From positions 1 to 14,067 of the forward strand of contig CAJTOE010000053.1 in assembly GCA_910577805.1 (NCBI GenBank): 14,067 nucleotides of DNA, read 5' to 3'. Shown here piece by piece: positions 1 through 8,442 of this stretch. The stretch comes from an uncultured Oscillospiraceae bacterium (GTDB lineage: Bacteria > Bacillota > Clostridia > Oscillospirales > Oscillospiraceae). Made by a program: the position numbers and the translations under genes. The notes beneath the pieces were generated by a model. The model worked only from the letters and a program-made list of their open reading frames with translations. It made no database searches and was not told where the DNA came from. The stretch's first letter is position 1. Every line of letters begins with the position of its first letter.

Positions 1-68
1 CTGCCGCAGCCGGTCAGTGCGCCCAGCAGAAGGGCTGTGGACAGAACGCCTGCAAGAAACTTCTTCAT
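1..68 (-). CDS. Lipoprotein, N-terminal fragment (signal peptide only)
   Basis: Only the first 22 codons lie in the window; the gene runs off the left edge. The translation MKKFLAGVLSTALLLGALTG followed by Cys-Gly is a textbook lipoprotein signal peptide: two lysines, a hydrophobic stretch, and the lipobox L-T-G-C with the cysteine at residue 21. The mature protein should be lipid-anchored to the outer face of the cytoplasmic membrane. Another in-frame ATG lies at 74-72, but the AAGGAG ribosome binding site (minus strand, 81-76) is 7 nt from the ATG at 68 and only 1 nt from the upstream one, so 68 is chosen. It is divergent from the HdeD-like gene and has its own promoter at 158-186. The function of the mature part (solute binding or other) cannot be judged from what is visible. 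Confidence 0.85.
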   Translation of the reverse strand, partial: MKKFLAGVLSTALLLGALTGCG

Positions 69-75
69 GTTCATT

Positions 76-81
76 CTCCTT
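76..81 (-). promoter_or_regulatory. Ribosome binding site that decides the lipoprotein start
   Basis: AAGGAG on the minus strand. It lies 7 nt before the ATG at 68 and 1 nt before the ATG at 74, so only the inner ATG is suitably spaced. Confidence 0.75.
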
Positions 82-157
82 TTTGTTTCATGTCGCCCGG
101 TTGTTCAGGCTGCGCGTTGTCCATATAGGAAACACACCTGTTCACGGGCTCAGGAGG

Positions 158-186
158 ATTATAAACGATATTCCGGGAAATTGCAA
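158..186 (-). promoter_or_regulatory. Sigma-A type promoter for the lipoprotein gene
   Basis: On the minus strand a -35 box TTGCAA (186-181, 4 of 6 consensus bases) is followed after 17 bp by a perfect -10 box TATAAT (163-158). Transcription would start near 151, giving a leader of about 80 nt before the ATG at 68. Confidence 0.65.
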
Positions 187-211
187 GGGCGGGGCCATGT
201 CAATTTTCACA

Positions 212-286
212 AATTTCCAGCGGGATGGGGGGGATGAACAGACAACCGCAGCTCATCTGCACCCACCCGGAAGAATTTCCAGCGGG
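212..286. repeat. Pair of 13-bp direct repeats between the divergent promoters
   Basis: The word AATTTCCAGCGGG occurs at 212-224 and again at 274-286, with starts 62 bp apart. The second copy ends 2 bp before the -35 box of the rightward promoter (289-294). The first lies 25 bp beyond the -35 box of the leftward promoter. This placement suggests binding sites for a regulator, but two copies of a 13-mer is modest evidence. The rest of 69-374 holds the two promoters and no convincing gene; a 99-codon open frame across it has no suitable ribosome binding site and no family resemblance. Confidence 0.35.
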
Positions 287-288
287 CC

Positions 289-317
289 TTGCCCTGCGGT
301 CGAGAAAATGCTATAAT
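289..317 (+). promoter_or_regulatory. Sigma-A type promoter for the HdeD-like/trkAH/recG run
   Basis: A -35 box TTGCCC (289-294, 4 of 6 consensus bases), a 17-bp spacer and a perfect -10 TATAAT (312-317). The predicted start near 324 leaves a leader of about 50 nt before the ATG at 375. No terminator is visible until after 6285, so one transcript could cover five genes. Confidence 0.7.
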
Positions 318-374
318 CAACCCAAATTCGATTGGACAAGCTTTCAAGAAAGGCGCAAGAAAGGATAACGACCT

Positions 375-956
375 ATGAACAGTATTTTACAGGAACAGCG
401 CCGCTCCAGCATCGCAGCGGCCCTCATTACCATCCTATTGGGCACGGTCCTGATCTTCTGGCCCGACCGCTCCATCCGCTTTTTGTGCTCTATGCTGGGC
501 GCTCTGCTGCTGATTACCGGCATCGTGTATATCCTGGGCTGGTTCGCCCGCCGCCGGGACGGCTTCCCCATTTACGCCCTTATTCCAGGCGTGGTGCTGG
601 CGGCGCTGGGGCTGTGGCTGCTGGCGATCCCCCAGTCCGTGGTGGCCCTGATTCAGTATATCTGCGGCGCGGTGATTTTATTTCACGGCGTCATCGACCT
701 GCAAAGCGCCATCGCCCTGATGAAAATGCGCATCCGCCGCAGCTGGGTAGAGCTGCTTCTGGCCCTGGCCACGGTGGGGCTGGCGGTCGTGATTTTCCTC
801 AACCCCTTCGGGACCGTAGAGGCCCTGGTGATGCTCATGGGCTGGGTGCTGGTGTTCGACGGGGGAAGCGATCTGTGGATCGTGTTCCGGTTGAGCCGGG
901 CGGTGCGCCAGGCCCAGAAAAATACCATCGAGTCCGAGAGCCGCGAGCTGGACTGA
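375..956 (+). CDS. HdeD/DUF308 family integral membrane protein
   Basis: This 193-residue protein is almost entirely membrane-spanning. Hydrophobic segments lie at about residues 12-29, 34-56, 66-84, 88-105, 122-142 and 148-170, arranged as repeated two-helix units with glycines in the helices and short basic loops (ARRRDG, KMRIRR). This layout and length match the HdeD/DUF308 family. HdeD of E. coli is tied to acid resistance, but most members, including this one, have no known activity. The charged C-terminal tail (about 171-193) should be cytoplasmic. The start is set by AAAGGA at 360-365, 9 nt before the ATG. The gene is first behind the promoter at 289-317 and lies 33 bp before trkA, so an envelope or ion-homeostasis role is possible but unproven. 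Confidence 0.8.
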   Translation: MNSILQEQRRSSIAAALITILLGTVLIFWPDRSIRFLCSMLGALLLITGIVYILGWFARRRDGFPIYALIPGVVLAALGLWLLAIPQSVVALIQYICGAVILFHGVIDLQSAIALMKMRIRRSWVELLLALATVGLAVVIFLNPFGTVEALVMLMGWVLVFDGGSDLWIVFRLSRAVRQAQKNTIESESRELD

Positions 957-989
957 CCCGTAAACTATGCAGAAAAGAAGTGATATCCA

Positions 990-2387
990 TTGAAAATCGT
1001 CATCATCGGCAACGGGAAAGTGGGCTACTCCCTGGCCGAGCAGCTCAGCCAGGAGGCCCACGACGTTACCGTAGTGGACTGCGACGAACAGTCCCTGCGC
1101 CGGGCCGCCGACGCGCTGGACGTTATGACCGTCAAGGGAAACGGCGTATCCGCCGCGGTCCTGCGGGACGCGGGCGCGGCAGAAGCGGACCTGCTGGTGG
1201 CCTGCACCAACCAGGACGAGGTCAATATGGTCTGCTGCCTCACCGCAAAAAACATGGGGGCCGGCTACACCATCGCCCGCATCCGCAACCCGGAGTACGC
1301 CTCCGGCTTTGACCAGATGCGCCAGGACATGGGCATTGACATGATTATCAATCCGGAGTACGCCTCCGCCGTGGAAATTTCCCGGCTGCTGCGCTTCCCC
1401 TCCGCCGCCAATATCGACACCTTCTGCCGGGGCCGGGTAGAACTGATCGGCTTCCGGCTCCAGGAGGGGGATTTTGTGGTGGGCGCGCCGCTGTACGCCC
1501 TGCCCGGCCAGGTGAAAAAACTCTCCATGCTCTTCTGCGCCGTGGAGCGCGGGGAGGATATGTTCATCCCCAACGGCGGCTTCGTCCCCCAGGCCGGGGA
1601 CAAGCTCTATATCATCGGCCAGCCGGAGAGCCTGGACCAGTTTTTGAAGCTGCTGGGCCGCTCCACCTCCAAGGTCAGGCACGTGATGCTCCTGGGCGGC
1701 GGCAAGATCGCCAACTATCTGGCGGGCCGTCTGGTCAAGATGAAAATGAAGGTGAAGCTTATCGAGCTGCGGGAGGACAAGTGCCGGGCCATCAGCGAAA
1801 ACCTGCCCAACGTCACGGTCATCTGCGGGGACGGCACAGACCAGGAGCTGCTGGAGGTGGAAAACATCTCCGCCTTTGACGCTTTTATTGCCCTCACCGA
1901 CCGGGACGAGGACAATCTGATCATCTCCCTGTACGCCGCCCAGCGAGGCCTGCCCAAGGTGGTGGCCAAGTGCAACCGGCAGAACTACACCAGCATCGCC
2001 AATTCCGTGGGGCTGGAGAGCATTATTTCCCCAAAGCTCATTACGGCGGAAAACATCCTGCATGTGGTCCGGGGGATGCAGAACTCCCATGGCAGCGTAA
2101 TGAACGCTCTGTACCGCATTGCCGACGGCAAGGCAGAGGCTATGGAATTTATCGTCTCCCCCTCCACCCGGAACCTGGGGGTGCCCCTGAAGGATTTGCG
2201 GCTGAAGCCCGGTATCCTGATTGCCGTGATTGTGCGCAAGGGCAAAATCATTATTCCGGAAGGCTCCACCTTCATCCAGGAGAAGGACTCCGTCATTCTC
2301 ATTTCCCGCAACAGCGGCATTCTGGATTTGAACGACATCTATGCCAGCGCGGACCAGCCCGCCGCCGGAACGGGAGGGAAAGCATGA
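990..2387 (+). CDS. trkA: Trk potassium uptake system, NAD-binding regulatory subunit TrkA
   Basis: TrkA is the cytoplasmic RCK-type subunit that binds nucleotides and gates the TrkH K+ channel. The 465-residue protein has the full two-repeat form. The first Rossmann fold starts at residue 1 with G-N-G-K-V-G (7-12) and an acidic strand end (VVDCD, 28-32), followed by a TrkA-C domain at about 140-218. The second repeat begins at about 230 with G-G-G-K-I-A (236-241), followed by a second TrkA-C domain at about 375-448. Length agrees with E. coli TrkA (about 458). The start is a TTG at 990: it puts MKIVIIGNGKVG at the N-terminus as expected for the fold, with a weak AAGAAG ribosome binding site at 975-980. 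The stop codon overlaps the trkH start (ATGA), indicating translational coupling. The second repeat's less canonical glycine motif is normal for the family. Confidence 0.96.
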   Translation: MKIVIIGNGKVGYSLAEQLSQEAHDVTVVDCDEQSLRRAADALDVMTVKGNGVSAAVLRDAGAAEADLLVACTNQDEVNMVCCLTAKNMGAGYTIARIRNPEYASGFDQMRQDMGIDMIINPEYASAVEISRLLRFPSAANIDTFCRGRVELIGFRLQEGDFVVGAPLYALPGQVKKLSMLFCAVERGEDMFIPNGGFVPQAGDKLYIIGQPESLDQFLKLLGRSTSKVRHVMLLGGGKIANYLAGRLVKMKMKVKLIELREDKCRAISENLPNVTVICGDGTDQELLEVENISAFDAFIALTDRDEDNLIISLYAAQRGLPKVVAKCNRQNYTSIANSVGLESIISPKLITAENILHVVRGMQNSHGSVMNALYRIADGKAEAMEFIVSPSTRNLGVPLKDLRLKPGILIAVIVRKGKIIIPEGSTFIQEKDSVILISRNSGILDLNDIYASADQPAAGTGGKA

Positions 2388-3820
2388 ATTTCCGCGTGGT
2401 GTTCAAGCTCATCGGACGCATCCTGCTCCTGCTGGCCGGAAGCATGGTCCTCCCCCTTGTGGTCGCCCTGCTCTACCAGGAGAGTCCCTTTCCCTTTTTG
2501 TCCAGCATCCTTCTGCTGGGCCTCATCGGCGGCGGGCTGTCCGCCCTGCCCGCCAACAACCGCTTTTACGCGCGGGAGGGATTTTTTGCCGTCGCCCTGA
2601 TCTGGCTGCTCACCGGCGTGGCCGGGAGCCTCCCCTTTCTGTTCTCCGGCGAGTTCGCCACCCCCATCGACTGCATTTTTGAGTCCTGCTCCGGCTTCAC
2701 CACCACCGGGGCAACGATCCTGACCGTCATTGAGCCTCTGCCCAAGGGCATCCTGTTCTGGCGGGCCTTCACCCACTGGCTGGGCGGCATGGGTGTGCTG
2801 GTGCTGGCAACGGCCATCGTCCCCTCCTTAGGCATCCGGTCCCACTACCTCACCCAGGCGGAGACTACCGGGCCGGTGTTCTCCAAGCTGGTGCCCAAGC
2901 AGTCCCAGACCTCCAAAATTCTCTACAGCATCTATTTCACCCTCACCGTCATTGAGACTGTGTTCCTGCGCATCGCGGGAATGCCCTGGTACGACGCGCT
3001 GATCCACTCCTTCTCCACCGCCGGCACCGGCGGCTTCTCCAACCGGAACGCCAGCGTGGGGGCCTACAACAGCGCGGCCATCGAGCTTATCATAGCCATT
3101 TTCATCCTGCTGTTCTCGGTCAACTTCGCCCTCCACTTCCTGCTGCTGTGCCGGAAGTTCCGGGACGTGCTGGAGAGCGACGAGCTGCGGTTCTTCGCTG
3201 TGACCGTCGCCGGAAGCACCCTGCTCATCGCCGTCAACATCCAGCCCCAGTATGAGAGCTTTCTCCAGGCTTTGCGCTATTCCTTCTTTCAGGTGACCTC
3301 CATTATTTCCACCACCGGCTTTGCCACGGCGGACTTTGTCCTCTGGCCCTCCTTCTCCCAGGCTATCCTGGTGCTGCTGATGTTCGTGGGGGCCTGCGCC
3401 GGGTCCACCGGCGGCGGCATGAAATGCTCCCGCATCCTGATTTTGCTCCGGTCCATCCGCCGGGAGATCAACCAGATCATTCACCCTGGCATGGTGGAGG
3501 TGGTCAAGCTGGACGGCAAGGTCGTGGAAGAGAAGGTCATCCGGACCATCAGCATTTTTATCGGCTGCTACATTCTGGTGGTCCTGGGGGCCATGCTGGC
3601 CCTGACCCTGGACGGACATAACTTCACAGTAGCCTTCAGCTCCGCCCTCACCTGCGTGAGCAACGTGGGTCCCGGCCTGGACGCAGTCGGTCCCACGGGG
3701 AACTTTGCGGCCTTCTCCGGGCCGTCCAAGCTGCTCATGTCCCTGTGCATGATTATCGGCCGTCTGGAGATTTTCCCGGTGCTGGTGCTGTTCAGCCGGG
3801 GCGCCTGGCGCAAGACCTGA
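2384..3820 (+). CDS. trkH: Trk potassium uptake system, channel subunit TrkH
   Basis: TrkH is the membrane pore of the Trk/Ktr/HKT superfamily and takes up K+ under TrkA control. The 478-residue protein (E. coli TrkH is about 483) has the expected four membrane-pore-membrane units. The selectivity-filter segments are visible as SGFTTTGAT (103-111), STAGTGGFS (211-219), ISTTGFAT (308-315) and CVSNVGPG (424-431), each with the filter glycine. A glycine-rich stretch CAGSTGGGMK (338-347) lies in the long fifth-helix region, which in the family acts as an intramembrane gate. The C-terminal GRLEIFPVL motif is also typical. The reading frame is open upstream to 1970, but the ATG at 2384 overlaps the trkA stop and has GGGAGG at 2372-2377, so it is the start. 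Regulation is probably through TrkA coupling and shared transcription. Confidence 0.97.
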   Translation: MNFRVVFKLIGRILLLLAGSMVLPLVVALLYQESPFPFLSSILLLGLIGGGLSALPANNRFYAREGFFAVALIWLLTGVAGSLPFLFSGEFATPIDCIFESCSGFTTTGATILTVIEPLPKGILFWRAFTHWLGGMGVLVLATAIVPSLGIRSHYLTQAETTGPVFSKLVPKQSQTSKILYSIYFTLTVIETVFLRIAGMPWYDALIHSFSTAGTGGFSNRNASVGAYNSAAIELIIAIFILLFSVNFALHFLLLCRKFRDVLESDELRFFAVTVAGSTLLIAVNIQPQYESFLQALRYSFFQVTSIISTTGFATADFVLWPSFSQAILVLLMFVGACAGSTGGGMKCSRILILLRSIRREINQIIHPGMVEVVKLDGKVVEEKVIRTISIFIGCYILVVLGAMLALTLDGHNFTVAFSSALTCVSNVGPGLDAVGPTGNFAAFSGPSKLLMSLCMIIGRLEIFPVLVLFSRGAWRKT

Positions 3821-3829
3821 GGCGCGCCT

Positions 3830-5884
<2,055 letters not shown>

Positions 5885-5895
5885 GAGGAATTTTT

Positions 5896-6285
5896 ATGAC
5901 ACACTTGGAAAAGGCAAAGGCCCTGCGGGGCGACACACAGACGCATTACAACTGCGCCCAGGCGGTCCTGGTGTCCTTCTGCGACAAAATCGGGCTGACC
6001 GAGGAGCAGGCCTATCAGACGGCCAGTCATTTCGGCTCCGGGATGCGCCACGGCTCCACCTGCGGGGTGCTGTCCGGGGGGCTGATGGCCCTGGGCCTGC
6101 TGGGCTATGACGAGAAGGAAGCCGCCAGTCTGCTGCGGCAGTTCCGGGAAGCCCACGGGGCCACGAACTGCGCCGAGCTGCTGAAAATGAGCCACGACCG
6201 GGGCGTCCCCCGCAAGGAGCACTGTGACGGTCTGGTGTTCGAGATGGTGGAAGCTCTGGAGCAGATTGCGGGTAAGAAGGAGTAA
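5896..6285 (+). CDS. C_GCAxxG_C_C family cysteine protein (putative redox protein)
   Basis: This 129-residue protein fits the C_GCAxxG_C_C family, small proteins with regularly spaced cysteines that are common in anaerobes and whose biochemical role is not established. The landmarks are NCAQAVL (19-25, Cys20), the glycine-rich core FGSGMRHGSTCGVLSGGLMALG (46-67, Cys56), TNCAELL (91-97, Cys92) and HCDGLV (109-114, Cys110). Cys29 is an extra cysteine. The conserved Cys set suggests metal, cluster or disulfide chemistry in the cytoplasm; there is no signal peptide or membrane segment. A perfect AGGAGG at 5883-5888 overlaps the recG stop codon and is 7 nt from the ATG, so the gene is probably cotranscribed with recG but translated strongly in its own right. 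No terminator with a T-run follows; the hairpin at 6296-6337 may end or protect the transcript. Confidence 0.85.
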   Translation: MTHLEKAKALRGDTQTHYNCAQAVLVSFCDKIGLTEEQAYQTASHFGSGMRHGSTCGVLSGGLMALGLLGYDEKEAASLLRQFREAHGATNCAELLKMSHDRGVPRKEHCDGLVFEMVEALEQIAGKKE

Positions 6286-6295
6286 GCGGGGTTTC

Positions 6296-6337
6296 CCCCC
6301 TCATCCGTCACCGCCTGCGGCCAGACGGATGAGGGGG
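6296..6337. repeat. Long perfect hairpin (14-bp stem) downstream of the cysteine protein gene
   Basis: The left arm 6296-6309 (CCCCCTCATCCGTC) is perfectly complementary to 6324-6337 (GACGGATGAGGGGG), with a 14-nt loop that can pair further (CCG/CGG). It sits 10 bp after the stop codon at 6285. It lacks a T-run on either strand right after the stem, so it is not a classic intrinsic terminator, although it could stabilise a 3' end. The form suggests a REP-like palindromic repeat. A 9-bp word GAAGACCAT follows at 6340-6348 and recurs beside the hairpin cluster at 10795-10924. Confidence 0.7.
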
Positions 6338-6376
6338 AAGAAGACCATCCATGCCAAAATTTTTCGACAGAATCCA

Positions 6377-6405
6377 TTGACATTTCCCCAAAAATCAAGT
6401 ATAAT
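6377..6405 (+). promoter_or_regulatory. Perfect consensus sigma-A promoter of the polyamine operon
   Basis: TTGACA (6377-6382), a 17-bp spacer and TATAAT (6400-6405) match the housekeeping consensus at every position. The predicted start near 6412 gives a leader of about 83 nt before potA. A full-consensus promoter suggests strong basal transcription that may be held in check by a repressor or by the leader. Confidence 0.85.
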
Positions 6406-6411
6406 TTTTCC

Positions 6412-6494
6412 TGCTATCTATTCGTGAAAGCCGGAAACGGCGAATAAATCGAGGGAGCTGACATCGAACAAATTTCAGAAATGGGGGAGGATAC
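6412..6494 (+). other. potA 5' leader with a GAAA-tetraloop hairpin
   Basis: The leader contains GCCG-GAAA-CGGC (6430-6441), a 4-bp stem closed by a GNRA loop, flanked by ATTC (6420-6423) and GAAT (6442-6445) that can extend the stem across a bulge at 6424-6429. The ribosome binding site GGGGGAGG (6483-6490) is only 4 nt from the ATG. I do not recognise a named riboswitch. The small hairpin could simply stabilise the mRNA 5' end. Confidence 0.4.
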
Positions 6495-7637
6495 ATGTCC
6501 AACGAGTTGATCCGCCTGGTCAACTGCACTATGGCGTTTGACAACGAGGTCGTGCTCGACAACATCAACCTGAATATCCAAAACAAAGAGTTCCTCACGC
6601 TGCTCGGTCCCAGCGGCTGCGGCAAGACTACCACCCTGCGCATTATCGGTGGTTTTCAAACGCCCAGCTCTGGAGACATTTTCTTCGACGGCGTGAGGAT
6701 TAATGCTGTCCCGCCTCATAAGCGGACCATCAATACGGTCTTTCAGAAATACGCCCTGTTCCCGCACCTGAACGTGTACGAAAACATCGCCTTCGGCCTG
6801 CGCATCCCCAAGGCCGGTCCGGACGGAAAAAAAATCAAGCTGCCGGAGGAGGAAATAGACCAGCGTGTTCTGGAGATGCTGGAGATCGTCAACCTGAAGG
6901 GCTTTGACAAGCGGCGTATCAGCCAGCTCTCCGGCGGCCAGCAGCAGCGGGTGGCCATCGCCCGCGCCCTGGTCAACCGGCCCAAGGTCCTGCTTCTGGA
7001 CGAGCCCTTAGGCGCGCTGGACCTACGCCTGCGGAAGGATATGCAGAACGAGCTGAAGCGCATCCAGCAGGCAATGGAGATCACCTTCGTCTATGTCACC
7101 CACGACCAGGAGGAGGCGCTGGCCATGTCCGATACGGTGGTGGTGATGGACGGAGGGCAGATACAGCAGATCGGCTCCCCGGAGGACATCTACAACGAGC
7201 CGAAAAACGCCTTCGTGGCCGACTTCATCGGCGAATCCAACATCATTGACGGCATCATGCGCGCCGACGGCGTAGTCGAAATTTTCAATCGGAAATTCAA
7301 GTGCCTGGACGGCGGCTTTGCCCCCGACGAGCCGGTGGACGTGGTCATCCGCCCGGAGGACGTGGACATCGTCCCGGAGGACCAGGGCCAGCTGCGGGGC
7401 ACGGTCACCAGCGTCACCTTCAAGGGGATGCAGTACGATATTATCGTGGATTTTTACGGCTTCAAGTGGCTGATTCAAACGACGGACCTGTCCCCGGTGG
7501 GAACGCGCATCGGCATCAAAATCGACCCCGACGGCATCCACGTGATGTCCAAAAGCCCGTATTCCGGCATGTTCGGCGATTACTCCTCCTACTCCGAGGA
7601 GTACGAGGAGATGGAGGAGAGCGGGGATGAGGAATAA
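6495..7637 (+). CDS. potA: Spermidine/putrescine ABC transporter ATP-binding protein PotA
   Basis: PotA hydrolyses ATP to drive polyamine import through PotB/PotC. The 380-residue protein has a complete ABC domain: Walker A GPSGCGKT (38-45), Q-loop Gln84 in FQKYALFPH, signature LSGGQQQRVAIARAL (145-159), Walker B VLLLDEP (165-171) with catalytic Glu170, and the H-loop His203 in THDQEEA. A TOBE domain follows at about 285-352, as in PotA and related importers. The assignment to polyamines rests mainly on the adjacent PotD-like domain. The C-terminus is unusual in being strongly acidic: 9 of the last 13 residues are Asp or Glu. The ATG at 6495 follows GGGGGAGG closely. The stop overlaps the potB start by 11 bp, so translation is coupled. 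Confidence 0.95.
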   Translation: MSNELIRLVNCTMAFDNEVVLDNINLNIQNKEFLTLLGPSGCGKTTTLRIIGGFQTPSSGDIFFDGVRINAVPPHKRTINTVFQKYALFPHLNVYENIAFGLRIPKAGPDGKKIKLPEEEIDQRVLEMLEIVNLKGFDKRRISQLSGGQQQRVAIARALVNRPKVLLLDEPLGALDLRLRKDMQNELKRIQQAMEITFVYVTHDQEEALAMSDTVVVMDGGQIQQIGSPEDIYNEPKNAFVADFIGESNIIDGIMRADGVVEIFNRKFKCLDGGFAPDEPVDVVIRPEDVDIVPEDQGQLRGTVTSVTFKGMQYDIIVDFYGFKWLIQTTDLSPVGTRIGIKIDPDGIHVMSKSPYSGMFGDYSSYSEEYEEMEESGDEE

Positions 7638-8442
7638 GCTGTCTGGATTTGCCGTCCCCTATGTGATTTGGATGGCCCTGTTTGTCGTGATCCCCATTTT
7701 TATCATGGTGGTCTACGCCTTTACCACCGCAGAATTTGAAGGTACGCTGGACAATTTCGCCGCCATGGGCGTGTACTCCTCGGTGTTCTTCCGGTCCTTC
7801 CGGCTGGCTTTGATTGCCACGCTGGTGTGCCTGCTCATTGGCTATCCGGTGTCCTACTGGATGGCAAAAGAAGGACCCACCTTTCAGCGGGTGGCCATGG
7901 CCCTTATCATGCTGCCCATGTGGATGAATTTCCTGCTGCGGACCTACTCCTGGATGTCCATTCTGGAGAACAACGGCCTGCTCAACCAGCTTTTGGGCCG
8001 GTTCGGCCTGCACTTCCAGATGATTGGCACGCCGGGGGCGGTGGTGCTGGGCATGGTGTATAACTATCTGCCCTTTATGATCCTGCCCATCTACTCGGTG
8101 ATCGTCAAGCTGGACCACAGTTTGCTGGAGGCCGCCCGCGACCTGGGCGCCAATTCCGCCGGGGTGTTCCGGAAGGTCATTCTGCCCCTGTCCCTGCCGG
8201 GGGTGCTGTCCGGGGTCACCATGGTCTTTGTTCCCTCGGTGTCCACGTTTGCCATCTCCCGCCTGCTGGGCGGCGGGACCCAGATGATGCTGGGCGACCT
8301 GATTGAACAGCAATTCCTGGGCGGGGCCTACAACCCCCATTTAGGCGCGGCCATTTCCATGGTGATGATGGTAGTCGTCGTTCTTTGCATGGTGGCGATG
8401 AACCACTTCGGCGAGGGCGAGGAACAGGCGGTGATGCTGTGA
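7627..8442 (+). CDS. potB: Spermidine/putrescine ABC transporter permease PotB
   Basis: PotB is one of two membrane subunits of the polyamine importer. The 271-residue protein has about six membrane segments (the first at about 10-31, the last at about 240-258). The cytoplasmic EAA loop that docks onto PotA is EAARDLGANSAGVFRKVILPL (168-188), with the conserved glycine of the EAA-x3-G pattern. The stretch MLPMWMNFLLRTYSWMSIL (95-113) is typical of PotB-type permeases. Its ATG lies inside the end of potA (11-bp overlap), and its TGA overlaps the GTG start of the next gene, so all three subunits are translationally coupled. Length agrees with E. coli PotB (about 275-285). Confidence 0.94.
   Translation: MRNKLSGFAVPYVIWMALFVVIPIFIMVVYAFTTAEFEGTLDNFAAMGVYSSVFFRSFRLALIATLVCLLIGYPVSYWMAKEGPTFQRVAMALIMLPMWMNFLLRTYSWMSILENNGLLNQLLGRFGLHFQMIGTPGAVVLGMVYNYLPFMILPIYSVIVKLDHSLLEAARDLGANSAGVFRKVILPLSLPGVLSGVTMVFVPSVSTFAISRLLGGGTQMMLGDLIEQQFLGGAYNPHLGAAISMVMMVVVVLCMVAMNHFGEGEEQAVML

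Noticed and set aside
332..1312. A 326-codon plus-strand frame over the HdeD-like gene and the start of trkA
   Set aside because: Arg/Gly/Pro-rich translation without domains; the other frame gives a clear six-helix membrane protein followed by TrkA.
678..2090. A 470-codon minus-strand open frame opposite the HdeD-like gene and trkA
   Set aside because: It crosses two well-supported plus-strand genes and their junction, has no family resemblance, and has the same shadow composition.
1970..2383. N-terminal extension of TrkH by 138 residues
   Set aside because: The extension lies in the wrong frame of trkA and is not membrane-like; the ATG at 2384 with its ribosome binding site and ATGA overlap gives the normal TrkH length.
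6296..6337. Hairpin as a rho-independent terminator
   Set aside because: The stem is strong, but no T-run follows it on either strand; the nearest TTTTT on the plus strand is more than 20 nt beyond the stem.
6412..6494. Known riboswitch (cyclic-di-GMP, glutamine, preQ1, guanidine types considered)
   Set aside because: The characteristic conserved cores of these classes are not present; only a small GNRA hairpin is visible.
8385..8438. ATG start 18 codons upstream for the PotC-PotD fusion
   Set aside because: It would overlap potB by 58 bp and adds a non-conserved Gly/Arg-rich segment; the GTG at 8439 gives a GTGA overlap and a PotC-like N-terminus.
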